In this document: piece by piece, positions 34,591-43,061 of the stretch
How positions within the stretch are numbered: the stretch's first letter is position 1
Layout of the letters: each line of letters begins with the position of its first letter
NCBI RefSeq assembly: GCF_022370755.2
Contig: NZ_CP092364.2
Location: forward strand, 5,890,001-5,954,000
Source of the DNA: Mycolicibacterium goodii
GTDB taxonomy: Bacteria > Actinomycetota > Actinomycetes > Mycobacteriales > Mycobacteriaceae
DNA: 64,000 bases
Direction: 5' to 3'
Made by a program: the position numbers and the translations under genes
The notes under the pieces: generated by a model
What the model was told of the DNA's origin: nothing
The model's database searches: none
The model's input: only the letters and a program-made list of their open reading frames with translations

Positions 34591-36432
34591 GTGGCCGAAC
34601 AACTGGAGGACGACGGGGACGCGTCCGGGTTCACTCCTGTAGATATTGAGACGGTGGCACGCGCAATCGACAGCGCAGCCGCGGCCGAGGATCAAGACCA
34701 CTTCGATCTTCCGACTGAAGCGATGGCCCAGCTCGGTGATGAGGTTGTCCCTGCAATGCTTCGGAAGTTGGTTTCTAACACCTTCTTTCGATATCTCCGC
34801 CTCGAGATTACTGATTCAACACGAGTTTCAGTGGCGCCGAACGGTGACTTTGCCCCTGAGATATCAGACGACGAAGTAGCAGTATGGCGCGTCCTAGTCG
34901 AGAACCTCGAACACCCGATGCCAAAGAGCTTGGTACACGACCTCCTGTTTCTGCAACGAGATGGCAACGTGGGAAAGCATGCACGTGATGCAATCGGTCT
35001 CTACCAGATCACGGCGGCGACATCGACAGTAAGCCGCCACGTGAGGGTCCACAGTGCACTGAGGGCATTCACGATGATCAAGCTGACGAACTCAGTTGAC
35101 GAACTCCCGCGCGCACTGCAGCTTATCCGCGACATGGTTGATGAAGATCTCGCCAACACTACCGAGCAACCAGGCCTTACCCTGCCGATGGTGGCAGCAC
35201 TCGTCGAAGCCGGAAACTCGGATCAGTCTGGCCAGCAAGATAATTCACTGCTACTTGAGGCGGTGCTAGACCGCTACGGCACCGCAGATCACATCGATTA
35301 CATCGCGGAGCTTTTTCGGATCTCCAACTATGTGACCGCTCCTCGCAAGGAGAGTGTCCGAAGGAGCCGGGTTACGACCCGGCTCGACAGAGCGCGGAAC
35401 GACCCTACAGCGGAGCTCAAGATGTTTCACCTTGATGACGCGGCCAAAGAGGCCAGGAAATTGGGCTTCTCAGATCTCTATGATGAAGCTGTCGCAGAGC
35501 TTCAACAGGTCGACTCTGATGCGATGAACTGGACCAAGGTCAGTTCGGAAGTTGAGTATCCCGCAGACTTCATCGCGTCTTATCTAGGTAGTTTCACCCA
35601 TCATGGAGACTGGAGGCGCGGCCTTCGCCAATGGCTCGCCACCGAGCCCCCGTCTGGTTGCTACGCCGATAACGAAGCGCTTGCTCGAAAGACACTGGAA
35701 GGCTCATTGATTCAACAGCTGTTTACCCGCGTTCGGATCGGTAGCCATGGGATGCCGGAACGAAGGAGTGCGGTTGATGACAGCCTTGACAGTGCGATCC
35801 GAGAGACTGAATTCCGGCGCGCGATGCTGCAAGGACTTCCCTTGTTTCATGCGTTGAAGGCGGTCGGTCAACTCGCAGAGGGTGTTTCGGAGGACGAGCT
35901 GACCGCACTTCTCCTTGAGAGATATCGGTGTCCAGGCGTCAATGCGCGGATCCTCGCCAAAGGGTTAAGGCTGTTCTGGCACTCTGAGTATCATGTGTGC
36001 GCATATTTTGTCACACCGTTTATCGAAGCGGGAGCGAGAACTCTTCTGTTGACCCTGAACGAGCCGATCTATCGGGTTGAAGCTGGAAAAACCAAGGGTC
36101 AGTTCGCTCAACTGGGCGCGCTCTTGCCGCGGCTGGAGGAGGAAGGCTTTGATCACGACTGGATACGCTATCTACAGACGTTGACGTCGGCGGATGGGCA
36201 GAACTACCGCAACGATATCGCGCATGGGTTCCTAAGACAGATGGACCCTGTCGTTTCCGCACTTCTATTGCGTGCGAGTGCGCTCTTTCTGATTATGCCG
36301 CTTGAGGATTCAACAGCTGAAGACGTTCGTCAGCTCGCTCGCTGCCCAGTACCTCAGGGCCCAAGACGACACTTCAGCAGAAAACTCAAGGACGCCTGCT
36401 TCGCCGCCTGGCGCACGCTTCGTCAGCCGTAG
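34591..36432 (+). CDS. DUF4209-like protein with HEPN-type RNxxxH motif, candidate defence effector
   Basis: A 613-aa protein, AT-richer than its neighbours. The C-terminal part (residues about 500-580) matches what I know of DUF4209: GARTLLLTLNEPIYRVEAGK, then the RNDIAHG motif (R540 to H545), an R-x4-H with polar N after R as in HEPN ribonucleases. The N-terminal region is helical and unrecognised. The GTG at 34591 has GAGGAG 8 nt upstream; upstream ATGs at 34525 and 34576 lack good sites. It lies between dnaB and a Qat nuclease remnant, so a phage-defence role is plausible but unproven. Confidence 0.75.
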   Translation: MAEQLEDDGDASGFTPVDIETVARAIDSAAAAEDQDHFDLPTEAMAQLGDEVVPAMLRKLVSNTFFRYLRLEITDSTRVSVAPNGDFAPEISDDEVAVWRVLVENLEHPMPKSLVHDLLFLQRDGNVGKHARDAIGLYQITAATSTVSRHVRVHSALRAFTMIKLTNSVDELPRALQLIRDMVDEDLANTTEQPGLTLPMVAALVEAGNSDQSGQQDNSLLLEAVLDRYGTADHIDYIAELFRISNYVTAPRKESVRRSRVTTRLDRARNDPTAELKMFHLDDAAKEARKLGFSDLYDEAVAELQQVDSDAMNWTKVSSEVEYPADFIASYLGSFTHHGDWRRGLRQWLATEPPSGCYADNEALARKTLEGSLIQQLFTRVRIGSHGMPERRSAVDDSLDSAIRETEFRRAMLQGLPLFHALKAVGQLAEGVSEDELTALLLERYRCPGVNARILAKGLRLFWHSEYHVCAYFVTPFIEAGARTLLLTLNEPIYRVEAGKTKGQFAQLGALLPRLEEEGFDHDWIRYLQTLTSADGQNYRNDIAHGFLRQMDPVVSALLLRASALFLIMPLEDSTAEDVRQLARCPVPQGPRRHFSRKLKDACFAAWRTLRQP

Positions 36433-36744
36433 GATTGATCGGGCGACCGGTTGAATGATCAAATCGGCTAGAACCTCGGTCTCGGTATCGTTCGTGAACA
36501 GCTTCGCGGTTGATTCGCTGCGTTTGATCACCTTCGGCTTGTGTGAGTACTGGATCAACAACTGTGCCGTACCACTACCCGCCTACTATGTGTCTCGCCT
36601 CATCGCACGACGTAACGCGGCGAGCCATAGGGGCCGCGAGCTCTTAGCCAGTGATGTGCGTGACCCAATTTGGGTCACGACCGATATTGTGGCGCAGACC
36701 TCTCCGCTCCCCCCTGCTGAGTGGTGGTCCGGACTAGCTGTATT
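36433..36744. other. Gene-free interval
   Basis: Open frames exist on both strands (for example a 97-codon plus-strand frame at 36455), but none has a good ribosome binding site, recognised motif or natural composition. I see no convincing gene. It may be decayed sequence of the defence island. Confidence 0.4.
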
Positions 36745-37261
36745 TTAGAAGGGGGTATCGGACGGCCCGAGCAGAGTGAGAAGGTTCGAGACAACCGCGG
36801 CTGTTACTCCACTGCGTTCAGCCGAGCGTAGGGCGGCGATGGCGTTCACCACCTCGTGGGTACTTCTTGGCTCTGCGGGCCTTTGATCCTCAGACAAGGT
36901 GAACGGCCCATCGGTCTCGGTGAGTATTCGATTCAGTGGCAGAGCCTTGACAAGCGCTTGCCCCTTCGCGGTGCGAGTCATCGCGGCGTTCACTGAGAAG
37001 TAGCAGCCGAGGCCGGCCGCGCGTTGCGCGTCACGTATCGTGCCCGTAAACCAGTCCAGTACAACCGTGCCACGGCTCAGCGGAAAAAATTCTTCGACCA
37101 TGTCGAGTACCGCAGGAGAGCTGCGCACACTGTGCACCGAAAGAAGCTTGCCTCCTGCATCTGCGCAGCGCTCAAGAACGGATTGAAAATCTTGCTTCTG
37201 TAGGTCCAGCGATTTATAGAAGCGTGGCCCCGCGTCCAAGCCGACCTAACCGGTGTGCATC
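36745..37261 (-). pseudogene. C-terminal remnant of Qat-type TatD nuclease (QatD)
   Basis: About 165 codons encode the C-terminal two thirds of a TatD-like DNase: LDAGPRFYKSLDLQKQDFQS, GGKLLSVHSVRSSPAVLDMV, TVVLDWFTGT and RILTETDGPF. The wording fits QatD of the QatABCD anti-phage system better than housekeeping TatD. The N-terminal HxH metal site is missing. Just upstream in frame, G-TAG-VGLD replaces the expected GE(V/I)GLD, so a nonsense change is also present. The remnant ends near the IS target site. No QatA, QatB or QatC is in the window. Confidence 0.75.
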
Positions 37262-37269
37262 AAACACGG

Positions 37270-38688
37270 GGTCAAGTCCCGGGAAGTGGTGTAGTGCTGC
37301 GTGATCCGGTGGTTGTTAGGCGGTGAGTGCGGGCATGTCATGGGCTCCTATTTCGGGGTTATCGTTGGTGATGGTGGTCAGGCGGCATCGGGCGAGGATG
37401 TCGAGGCCGAGGTAGCGGCGGCCTTCGGCCCATTCGTCGTTCTGTTCGGCCAGCACGGCGCCGACGAGACGGACGATGGCGTCGCGGTTGGGGAAGATCC
37501 CGACGGCGTCGGTACGGCGGCGGATCTCTTTGTTGAGCCGTTCGGCAGGGTTGTTGGACCAGATCTGGGTCCAGACATCTTTGGGGAACGCGGTGAAGGC
37601 CAGGATGTCTTCGCGTGCAGCACTGAGGTGTTCGGCCACGGCGGGCAGTTTGTCGGTGACGTAGTCGATGAGCCGGTCGAACTGCGCGGCCACCGCGGGG
37701 GCGTCGGGCTGGTCGTAGACGCTGTGCAGCATGGCTTTGACCGCCGGCCACATGCTCTTGGGGCAGATGCTCATCAAGTTGGCCGCGTAGTGGGTGCGAC
37801 AGCGCTGCCAGGCCGCGCCGGGCAGGTTGGCCGCGATCGCCTCGCGTAGCCCGGCGTGGGCGTCGCTGGTGACCAGTCGCACGCCGGCCAGCCCGCGGGC
37901 GACCAGATCGGCGAAGAACTCGTTCCAAGCCGGGCCGGTCTCGCTGGTGACCACCCGCATGCCCAGGACTTCGCGGTGTCCGTCACCATTGACTCCAGTG
38001 GCCAGCAGCACGACCCCGTTGACCACGCGGCCGCCTTCGCGGACCTTCATCGTCAACGCATCCGCGGCGACGAAGGTGAACGGGCCAGCAGAATCGAGTG
38101 GGCGGTGGCGGAACTGCTCGACGTGCTCGTCGAGGTCGGTGGCCATGCGGCTGACCTGGGATTTGCTTAGCGAATCGATGCCCAGGGTCTTGACCAGCTT
38201 GTCCATCCGCCGCGTGGAGACGCCGGCCAGGTAGCAGTCGGCCACGACGGTGATCAGCGCGGATTCGGCACGCTTGCGGCGTTCGAGCAGCCAGTCGGGA
38301 AAGTAGGTTCCCTTGCGCAGCTTCGGGACTGCGACATCGATGGTGCCCACCCGGGTGTCCAGGCCGCGTTGACGGTAGCCGTTGCGCTGCGCTCGCCGTC
38401 CCGGGGTGGGCTGGCCCCATTCGGCGCCCACGACGGCATCAGCATCCGCCGACAGCAGGGCGTTGATCACGGTCTGCAGCAGCGAGCGCATCAAATCTGG
38501 CGAGGCTTCGGAGAGGGCCTCGCCAAGAAGGCCTGCAGGGTCGACAATGTGGGGTGCGGTCATCGTGATGCTCCTCGAGGATTCTGTGGAAGGTTGACTC
38601 GAAGGATCACGCGGTGGCCGCTTTACGTCCATCACCGACACGATGACGAACCCAGCAACCGCGTTACACCACTATGCGGGACTCAACT
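37270..38688 (-). mobile_element. IS256-family insertion sequence, IS1081-like, with 8-bp target duplication
   Basis: A 1,419-bp element. The ends are imperfect inverted repeats: GGTCAAGTCCCGGGAAGTGG and, from the other end, AGTTGAGTCCCGCATAGTGG (18 of the first 24 positions match). AAACACGG flanks both sides (37262-37269 and 38689-38696), an 8-bp duplication as expected for IS256. It contains one intact transposase gene. The intact duplication argues for simple insertion at an already rearranged site, not IS-mediated deletion. Confidence 0.85.
37316..38563 (-). CDS. IS256-family transposase (IS1081-like)
   Basis: A 415-aa DDE transposase, the same length as IS1081 transposase. The DDE residues lie in [28 protein letters not shown] and the [14 protein letters not shown] region. 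Other landmarks are [18 protein letters not shown] and [15 protein letters not shown]. The ATG at 38563 has GAGGAG 8 nt upstream; the longer frame to 38641 is not needed. No frameshift or stop is seen, so it could be active. Confidence 0.95.
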   Translation of the reverse strand: MTAPHIVDPAGLLGEALSEASPDLMRSLLQTVINALLSADADAVVGAEWGQPTPGRRAQRNGYRQRGLDTRVGTIDVAVPKLRKGTYFPDWLLERRKRAESALITVVADCYLAGVSTRRMDKLVKTLGIDSLSKSQVSRMATDLDEHVEQFRHRPLDSAGPFTFVAADALTMKVREGGRVVNGVVLLATGVNGDGHREVLGMRVVTSETGPAWNEFFADLVARGLAGVRLVTSDAHAGLREAIAANLPGAAWQRCRTHYAANLMSICPKSMWPAVKAMLHSVYDQPDAPAVAAQFDRLIDYVTDKLPAVAEHLSAAREDILAFTAFPKDVWTQIWSNNPAERLNKEIRRRTDAVGIFPNRDAIVRLVGAVLAEQNDEWAEGRRYLGLDILARCRLTTITNDNPEIGAHDMPALTA

Positions 38689-38696
38689 AAACACGG

Positions 38697-39074
38697 GGCG
38701 ATTCACGCGCACGATCGGGGACCAGATACGCCAACTTCCTCGCGGCGATACTCCCGACGTCATGAATCACGGAGACCTGATCCCTCCCACGTTCTTACCG
38801 CCAATGACCACCTCACCCGGATTCTCGACGTCAGCGGCTTCAAGGCTGCCGATCCAGCATTGGACCTGGTGAGCGCCTGGCATCTGCTCGATGCTCCCCG
38901 TCGTGAACTGCTTCGAAACCCCTTGGGTGCGACGACGACGAATGGAAACGGGGCCGCGGGTGGGTGTTCCAGCACGGCACCAACGCTGTCTGGTACTACG
39001 TCGACAGCAACCCGGTCATGAGCAGAAACTGCCGCCGCACCCTCGAACGAATCCGGGCCGGCATCGACTTCTAG
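38697..39074 (+). pseudogene. Frameshifted C-terminal remnant of an aminoglycoside-phosphotransferase-family gene
   Basis: Three reading frames together give the C-terminal part of an APH-type kinase: PDVMNHGDLIP (catalytic loop), then LTRILDVSGFKAADPALDLV with SAWHLLDAPRRELLR, then CDDDEWKRGRGWVFQHG with NAVWYYVDSNPVMS, ending ERIRAGIDF-stop. Single-base losses are needed near 38784 and 38929. The N-terminal domain is absent up to the IS target duplication. The gene is therefore dead; the ancestral substrate cannot be known. Confidence 0.8.
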
Positions 39075-39153
39075 CAGCGCCGGCTTCTCGCCAAGCGAGA
39101 CAGGAAGTAATCGACCTCAGGTCTTCCGAACTTGAGGCGGAGCTGCTGGCTAC

Positions 39154-39867
39154 TTACGTCAGCCGCGGATCCGGGATTGCCCTGATCGTCATGAAGCCGG
39201 TCGGCTCGCTGGACAGCCGGGCGTACCGGTCGGCATCGATGTCAGCGGCTTGTGGGGTTGGACGTGGTTCCAGCAGACGCTCGATCAGAAATCCCGCATG
39301 GTGCAGCTCCTCACAGGTCTGCTCCAATGGTGACAACCAGTAACGGACCTGCCATCCCCGGCTCCAGGTCTCTTCGATGACCCGCGCGTGAAAGTAGTTC
39401 CCTCCATGGCGAAGCCAGTCCCCGGTGGGATGTTGACGTGACATCACCAGCGCCCCGTCGGGCCGTAGAACCCGACGCAGCTCCCGCAGTGCCGCGGTCC
39501 GGTCATCGACGTATTCCACGGCCAGCGCGAACAACACTCGATCCACCGACCCATCGGGCAACCAGTCCAGCGGAAGGGCCAAGTCATGGGTACGGAAAGT
39601 GCCGGCAGGAACGCGCTGGCGGCACAGATCAACCATCCGTGGGCTCTGATCGAAACCGATGACCCGAGCACCGCGGGCATCCAGCTCGGCCGCATAGAGC
39701 CCGGGGCCGCACGCGGCGTCTAAAACCACACAGCCAGAGACATCGCCCAGCAGCGAAAGACAGGCTGGGCGGTCGTAGTGGGCGTTGTAAAAGCCGTCGC
39801 TGGCATGGTCGAAGTACTCATCGGCGAAGACCTCGTACTGGGCATCAGGCCCAACCGCATCAGGCAT
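39154..39867 (-). CDS. Class I SAM-dependent methyltransferase
   Basis: A 237-aa methyltransferase of the Methyltransf_11/25 type. Motif I is VVLDAACGPGLYAAELDARG. Motif II region is VIGFDQSPRMVDL, and post-motif DRVLFALAVEYVDDRTAALR precedes LRELRRVLRPDGALVMSRQH. Small-molecule methylation is likely but the substrate is unknown. It stands alone between the phosphotransferase remnant and a small ORF, with no obvious operon partner. Confidence 0.88.
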   Translation of the reverse strand: MPDAVGPDAQYEVFADEYFDHASDGFYNAHYDRPACLSLLGDVSGCVVLDAACGPGLYAAELDARGARVIGFDQSPRMVDLCRQRVPAGTFRTHDLALPLDWLPDGSVDRVLFALAVEYVDDRTAALRELRRVLRPDGALVMSRQHPTGDWLRHGGNYFHARVIEETWSRGWQVRYWLSPLEQTCEELHHAGFLIERLLEPRPTPQAADIDADRYARLSSEPTGFMTIRAIPDPRLT

Positions 39868-39970
39868 GAGCCCAATTTTGCGACAATGTCCGGATTTTTT
39901 GTGAAAGCGTGTCCAGCGCGATCTGGGTAGGATTCCATTCGGCTTTGGCTACTGGTACGAGAGGATCGTC

Positions 39971-40099
39971 GTGCGGAACAGGCTCGCCGCTGCTGGTGCG
40001 CTGACGCTGGGCGCCTTTCTCGCCGCTTCAGGCCTCAAGCACGACGACGGCCTGTGGTACCTGCACAACACTGATAGTCCGACCGAGCATGTCGACTGA
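39971..40099 (+). CDS. Possible small exported peptide (42 aa)
   Basis: A GTG-started frame of 42 codons (RNRLAAAGALTLGAFLAASG then LKHDDGLWYLHNTDSPTEHV). It looks like a short basic N terminus, a hydrophobic helix and a polar tail. GAGAGGA lies 6-7 nt upstream. It is followed by a 12-bp hairpin (40174-40206). No homologue is recognised; it could be chance. Confidence 0.4.
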   Translation: MRNRLAAAGALTLGAFLAASGLKHDDGLWYLHNTDSPTEHVD

Positions 40100-40173
40100 C
40101 CTGCCGACCGACTTGTCAGATGCCCCCGGAACGCGCCTCCCGCGGCCCCACCTCCACCATGCCGCGGGGGGCG

Positions 40174-40206
40174 TTGCAGCCCCGGTCGGGGGTTCCGGGG
40201 CTGCAA
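40174..40206. terminator. 12-bp perfect hairpin, candidate terminator
   Basis: TTGCAGCCCCGG and CCGGGGCTGCAA form a perfect 12-bp stem with a 9-nt loop (tcgggggtt). It lies 75 nt after the small ORF and 74 nt before the next gene. There is no U-tract. It could end transcription of the upstream frame or act as a structured leader of the secreted-protein gene. Confidence 0.5.
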
Positions 40207-40279
40207 TCCGGGGGTCCGCCCGTCACCGTGATCCTCACCGCCGGCCAGCGGTGCAGCGATATGCGACGTGGAGTACGCG

Positions 40280-40729
40280 ATGATCGTTGCTGTACGGACG
40301 CTTACCGGCGCTGCGGCAGTCGGCGCGATCCTGATCGGCTCGTCAGCCGCCCCCAGTATCGCCAAGGCTGACGAGATCCTGCCGACAGGACCCAACGGAG
40401 TCACCTACATCCGGACCGAATCGGGACACACGCTGTGCGGCATTGCGGGCGATCACGTGAACTGCACGGTGCGATTCGTGAACCCTCCGATGACGAGCTC
40501 CGGGGACGTCGTCAACTCGGTAGCGCTCAGCCAGGACGGCAGCTTCACCTATCTGGCCGCCGACCTCGGTGTGATCGCCCCACCGCACAGCGTCCGGTAC
40601 GACCAGACCTACATCGTCAACGGGTGGGCGGTCGAGGCGTTCAGCGACGGAACCCGCTTCACCAACAACCTGACCAACGAGGGATTCTGGGTCAGTGTCA
40701 CCGAGGTCGACTCGCTCGGACAGATGTGA
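40280..40729 (+). CDS. Secreted protein of unknown function
   Basis: A 149-aa exported protein. The signal peptide (LTGAAAVGAILIGSSAAPSIAKA) ends at an AxA-type cleavage site before DEILPTGPNG. The mature part (TYIRTESGHTLCGIAGDHVN, SVALSQDGSFTYLAADLG) has two cysteines about 8 residues apart, probably a disulphide, as in many small mycobacterial secreted proteins. The ATG at 40280 has GGAG 6 nt upstream; GTG 40268 is the alternative. Function unknown. Confidence 0.8.
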   Translation: MIVAVRTLTGAAAVGAILIGSSAAPSIAKADEILPTGPNGVTYIRTESGHTLCGIAGDHVNCTVRFVNPPMTSSGDVVNSVALSQDGSFTYLAADLGVIAPPHSVRYDQTYIVNGWAVEAFSDGTRFTNNLTNEGFWVSVTEVDSLGQM

Positions 40730-40815
40730 ATGCGCGACACCTGCCGAATGCCGATGCGACAGAAAGTGACACGCCAGGAGACGCAATGACGGTGCCGGCC
40801 GCTTGGTCGGTATGT

Positions 40816-41676
40816 CTATGCGTTGCGGCGGTAGATGCTCGGTGGCATCCCGACGCGATTCTTGAACGTCGTGGCGAAGTGGCTCGGCGTTGAGAAACCC
40901 ACGGCCATACCGATATCCGTAATCGACATCGTGGTCGTGGCCAGCAGCTCCTTCGCACGGTGAATCCGGCGGTCGAGGACGAACTGGTACGGCGTGCTAC
41001 CAAAGTCAGCGGTGAAGGTGGCAGAAAACTCGGAGACCGTCATGTCAGCGAGCTCGGCGAGGGCCGCCAGAGAGATCTCCGTATCGAAGCTGTACTCCAG
41101 ATATTCCATCAACCTGGCCCTTGTGAGCCTGTCGAATCTGCGGCGACGCGACCTGCGGACAGCGCCACCGCCGAATTGATCGACCAGGTGTAACCGCACG
41201 GTTTCGGCAAGGGCCTCGATGAGTAGTCGCGCAGTGACATCGCGGCGATCTGCGACCGTACTCATGCGTTCGATCAGCCGGTGCACCAGTGGATCGCGAT
41301 GGTTGGTGCGGGCAGTGAGGTCGCGGTCGGCGAGTGTGGCTGTGGGGATGGTCAATTCGCAGAACTGCACAACACGTCCCTGGGCGAGCGCGGCGTACCT
41401 GTGCTCGGCGGGGATGACCCATATATCACCGACCCGCGGAGTATGAGGGCCGCTAGGCCCGCGTTCGAACTCGATCTCCATGGATCGCAGTTGACCTCCG
41501 CGGTGCACGACCACGACGTGATGATCTTCCTCGAAGCACCAATCTGTCGGTGTCGTGACCTGTTCGGACACGAACCGGAAGTCGATCCCCTGCGCGGAGG
41601 TGGTGATGGTGGACAGCATCGTGCGTGGACTGCGTTCGCGCGTTCCGTCCCAAACCGGCAACTCCATCGTCGGCAT
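40816..41676 (-). CDS. AraC-family transcriptional regulator
   Basis: A 286-aa regulator. The N-terminal part (DWCFEEDHHVVVVHRGGQLR) is a cupin-like ligand domain. The C-terminal double HTH reads ISLAALAELADMTVSEFSAT and RRIHRAKELLATTTMSITDI with GMAVGFSTPSHFATTFKNRV. GAGGTGAG lies 6 nt before the ATG. Position suggests control of neighbouring accessory genes, but no operator was identified. Effector unknown. Confidence 0.9.
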   Translation of the reverse strand: MPTMELPVWDGTRERSPRTMLSTITTSAQGIDFRFVSEQVTTPTDWCFEEDHHVVVVHRGGQLRSMEIEFERGPSGPHTPRVGDIWVIPAEHRYAALAQGRVVQFCELTIPTATLADRDLTARTNHRDPLVHRLIERMSTVADRRDVTARLLIEALAETVRLHLVDQFGGGAVRRSRRRRFDRLTRARLMEYLEYSFDTEISLAALAELADMTVSEFSATFTADFGSTPYQFVLDRRIHRAKELLATTTMSITDIGMAVGFSTPSHFATTFKNRVGMPPSIYRRNA

Positions 41677-41712
41677 TATCGCTCACCTCATTGCCCACGG
41701 CACAGTGCAATC

Positions 41713-41895
41713 CTGGCCAGCGCCCCGATCACAGTACTTCTGATCGCCGACACCGCAGGGCCACTGGTCGCCTTCTACGTGGGCGTCATCGGAATCGTCC
41801 TTTCGGCGGCCGCCATGCTCGGCGTGAAGAAAGACACCGTCATTCAGGTGGGGCAGTCATGGCAACGCGATCCCGCGCGTCGCATTGTGACGTGA
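41713..41895 (+). pseudogene. Possible 3' remnant of an MFS permease gene
   Basis: A 60-codon stretch reads like the last transmembrane helices and tail of an MFS permease (ILASAPITVLLIADTAGPLV, AFYVGVIGIVLSAAAMLGVK), ending in a stop at 41895. No matching upstream portion is visible; before it the frame reads antisense to the araC gene. The rest of the gap up to 42305 holds only a weak signal-peptide-like frame at 42077 (82 codons) that I do not call. Confidence 0.35.
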
Positions 41896-42305
41896 TTGTC
41901 TGGGTGCACGAGTGCTCAGCATCGCCGCCTGGTCGATTACCGTGGCGAGTGTGAGTAGATGTCGGTAGGGCCAGTTCCCAGCTTGTCCACGATATGAAAA
42001 GAAGGGCCAGGACCGGTCCTCTTAGTCAAGTACCGCGACTACACGAACGAACGGGCAGCGCCACTCGCGACCTGCCGTGTGCGATTTGGTGGGCGCGGTC
42101 CTGCTATCGGCTGTGGCGATGGTCGCCCCGAACGCGGACGCGGGGTCCAGGTTCAACGAGTTGTGCCGTCGGCCGGTGCAGACTCGCGAAGCCGACGCAG
42201 CGGCTCACCGCGACGGCGGCGCCCGGCTAAGTGTGCGGACGGCAGCCGAAGCCTGGGTGGGATGGGATGTGACAGGTGATCGCTTGTCTGTTCGCTGTTT
42301 GGGTA

Positions 42306-43061
42306 TCACGTGTTTTTGGCGATGAAGCGGCGAAACAGCGGCCACGCGATGGTGAGGTTGTAGGCGGCGCCGACGAGAACATATGGCCACCAGGTGCCAT
42401 GGGCTGATGCCACCCAGAAGGCTTTTGCTGCCCAGTAGGGTGGAAGGACACCGAAGGCAAGGTTCCAGGCCGAGTCGATGAACCATGGCAGGCATGGCAG
42501 CCCTGCGATGAGCATACCCAGCGCACGTACCGCTGCGATCCCTTGGATCTTGTTGTTGGCTACCGCCACGATGAGCAGCAGAGTCACCACTGCTGACAGG
42601 CCGGCGACCATCCCGATCGGTATCAGAGCCGTCACCAAGCCCGGCTCGAGGATCCCGCTGAAAGACAATGTGGTGATCACGTAGATGGTGGTGACTACCA
42701 TGACTGTGGTTGCACGGTAACCAAAGTACGTCGATAGGGGTACAGGTGTAACGCGTAGCGCCGCCAAGGTTCCCGCGTCGATCTCATCGAGCACGAGGAA
42801 TGCTGCCAACCCGCCCGCGACAATGATGCTGGTGAGGAGCAGGAATGCGGTGAGCACCAGTGGGTAATACGGCTTCAGATCAAAGGCGTAGCGGTCGGCC
42901 AGCATGTCGGTGACCGGTGGAGTGAGTACCGCAACGCCCGTGGTCCAGATTACCGGCGCCCCAACCAACATGACGAGTAACGGGTCGCGGTAGGTTCCGC
43001 GTATATCGTTGTGCCCGAGCGCGACAAGTGCCCTGCGCGAACGTTCGATAACTGCTGTCAC
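42306..43061 (-). CDS. ABC-2 type exporter permease (second subunit)
   Basis: A 251-aa ABC-2 permease with six predicted helices (LVMLVGAPVIWTTGVAVLTP, ALIPIGMVAGLSAVVTLLLI). Its GTG overlaps the stop of the preceding permease (GTGA), so the two are translationally coupled. Subunit sizes and order (ATPase about 300, permease about 240, permease about 250 aa) match the Mtb Rv2688c-Rv2686c fluoroquinolone exporter as I remember it. Drug export is a hypothesis. Confidence 0.85.
   Translation of the reverse strand: MTAVIERSRRALVALGHNDIRGTYRDPLLVMLVGAPVIWTTGVAVLTPPVTDMLADRYAFDLKPYYPLVLTAFLLLTSIIVAGGLAAFLVLDEIDAGTLAALRVTPVPLSTYFGYRATTVMVVTTIYVITTLSFSGILEPGLVTALIPIGMVAGLSAVVTLLLIVAVANNKIQGIAAVRALGMLIAGLPCLPWFIDSAWNLAFGVLPPYWAAKAFWVASAHGTWWPYVLVGAAYNLTIAWPLFRRFIAKNT

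Noticed and set aside
36455..36748. A 97-codon plus-strand frame between the DUF4209 gene and the QatD remnant
   Set aside because: No ribosome binding site, no family signal, and it converges into the remnant; kept as a gene-free interval.
37296..38614. Inner GCGTGATCC inverted sequences as the true ends of the insertion sequence
   Set aside because: The outer inverted repeats are longer and are flanked by a perfect 8-bp duplication; the inner ones have none.
34209..39100. An integrative element with att sites next to dnaB
   Set aside because: I found no direct repeat of the dnaB 3' end, no tRNA and no integrase; only the IS1081-like transposase is present.
42077..42325. An 82-codon frame with a signal-peptide-like start (AVLLSAVAMVAPNADA)
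   Set aside because: The remainder lacks any family resemblance, there is no clear ribosome binding site, and it overlaps the end of the ABC permease gene; evidence too weak.
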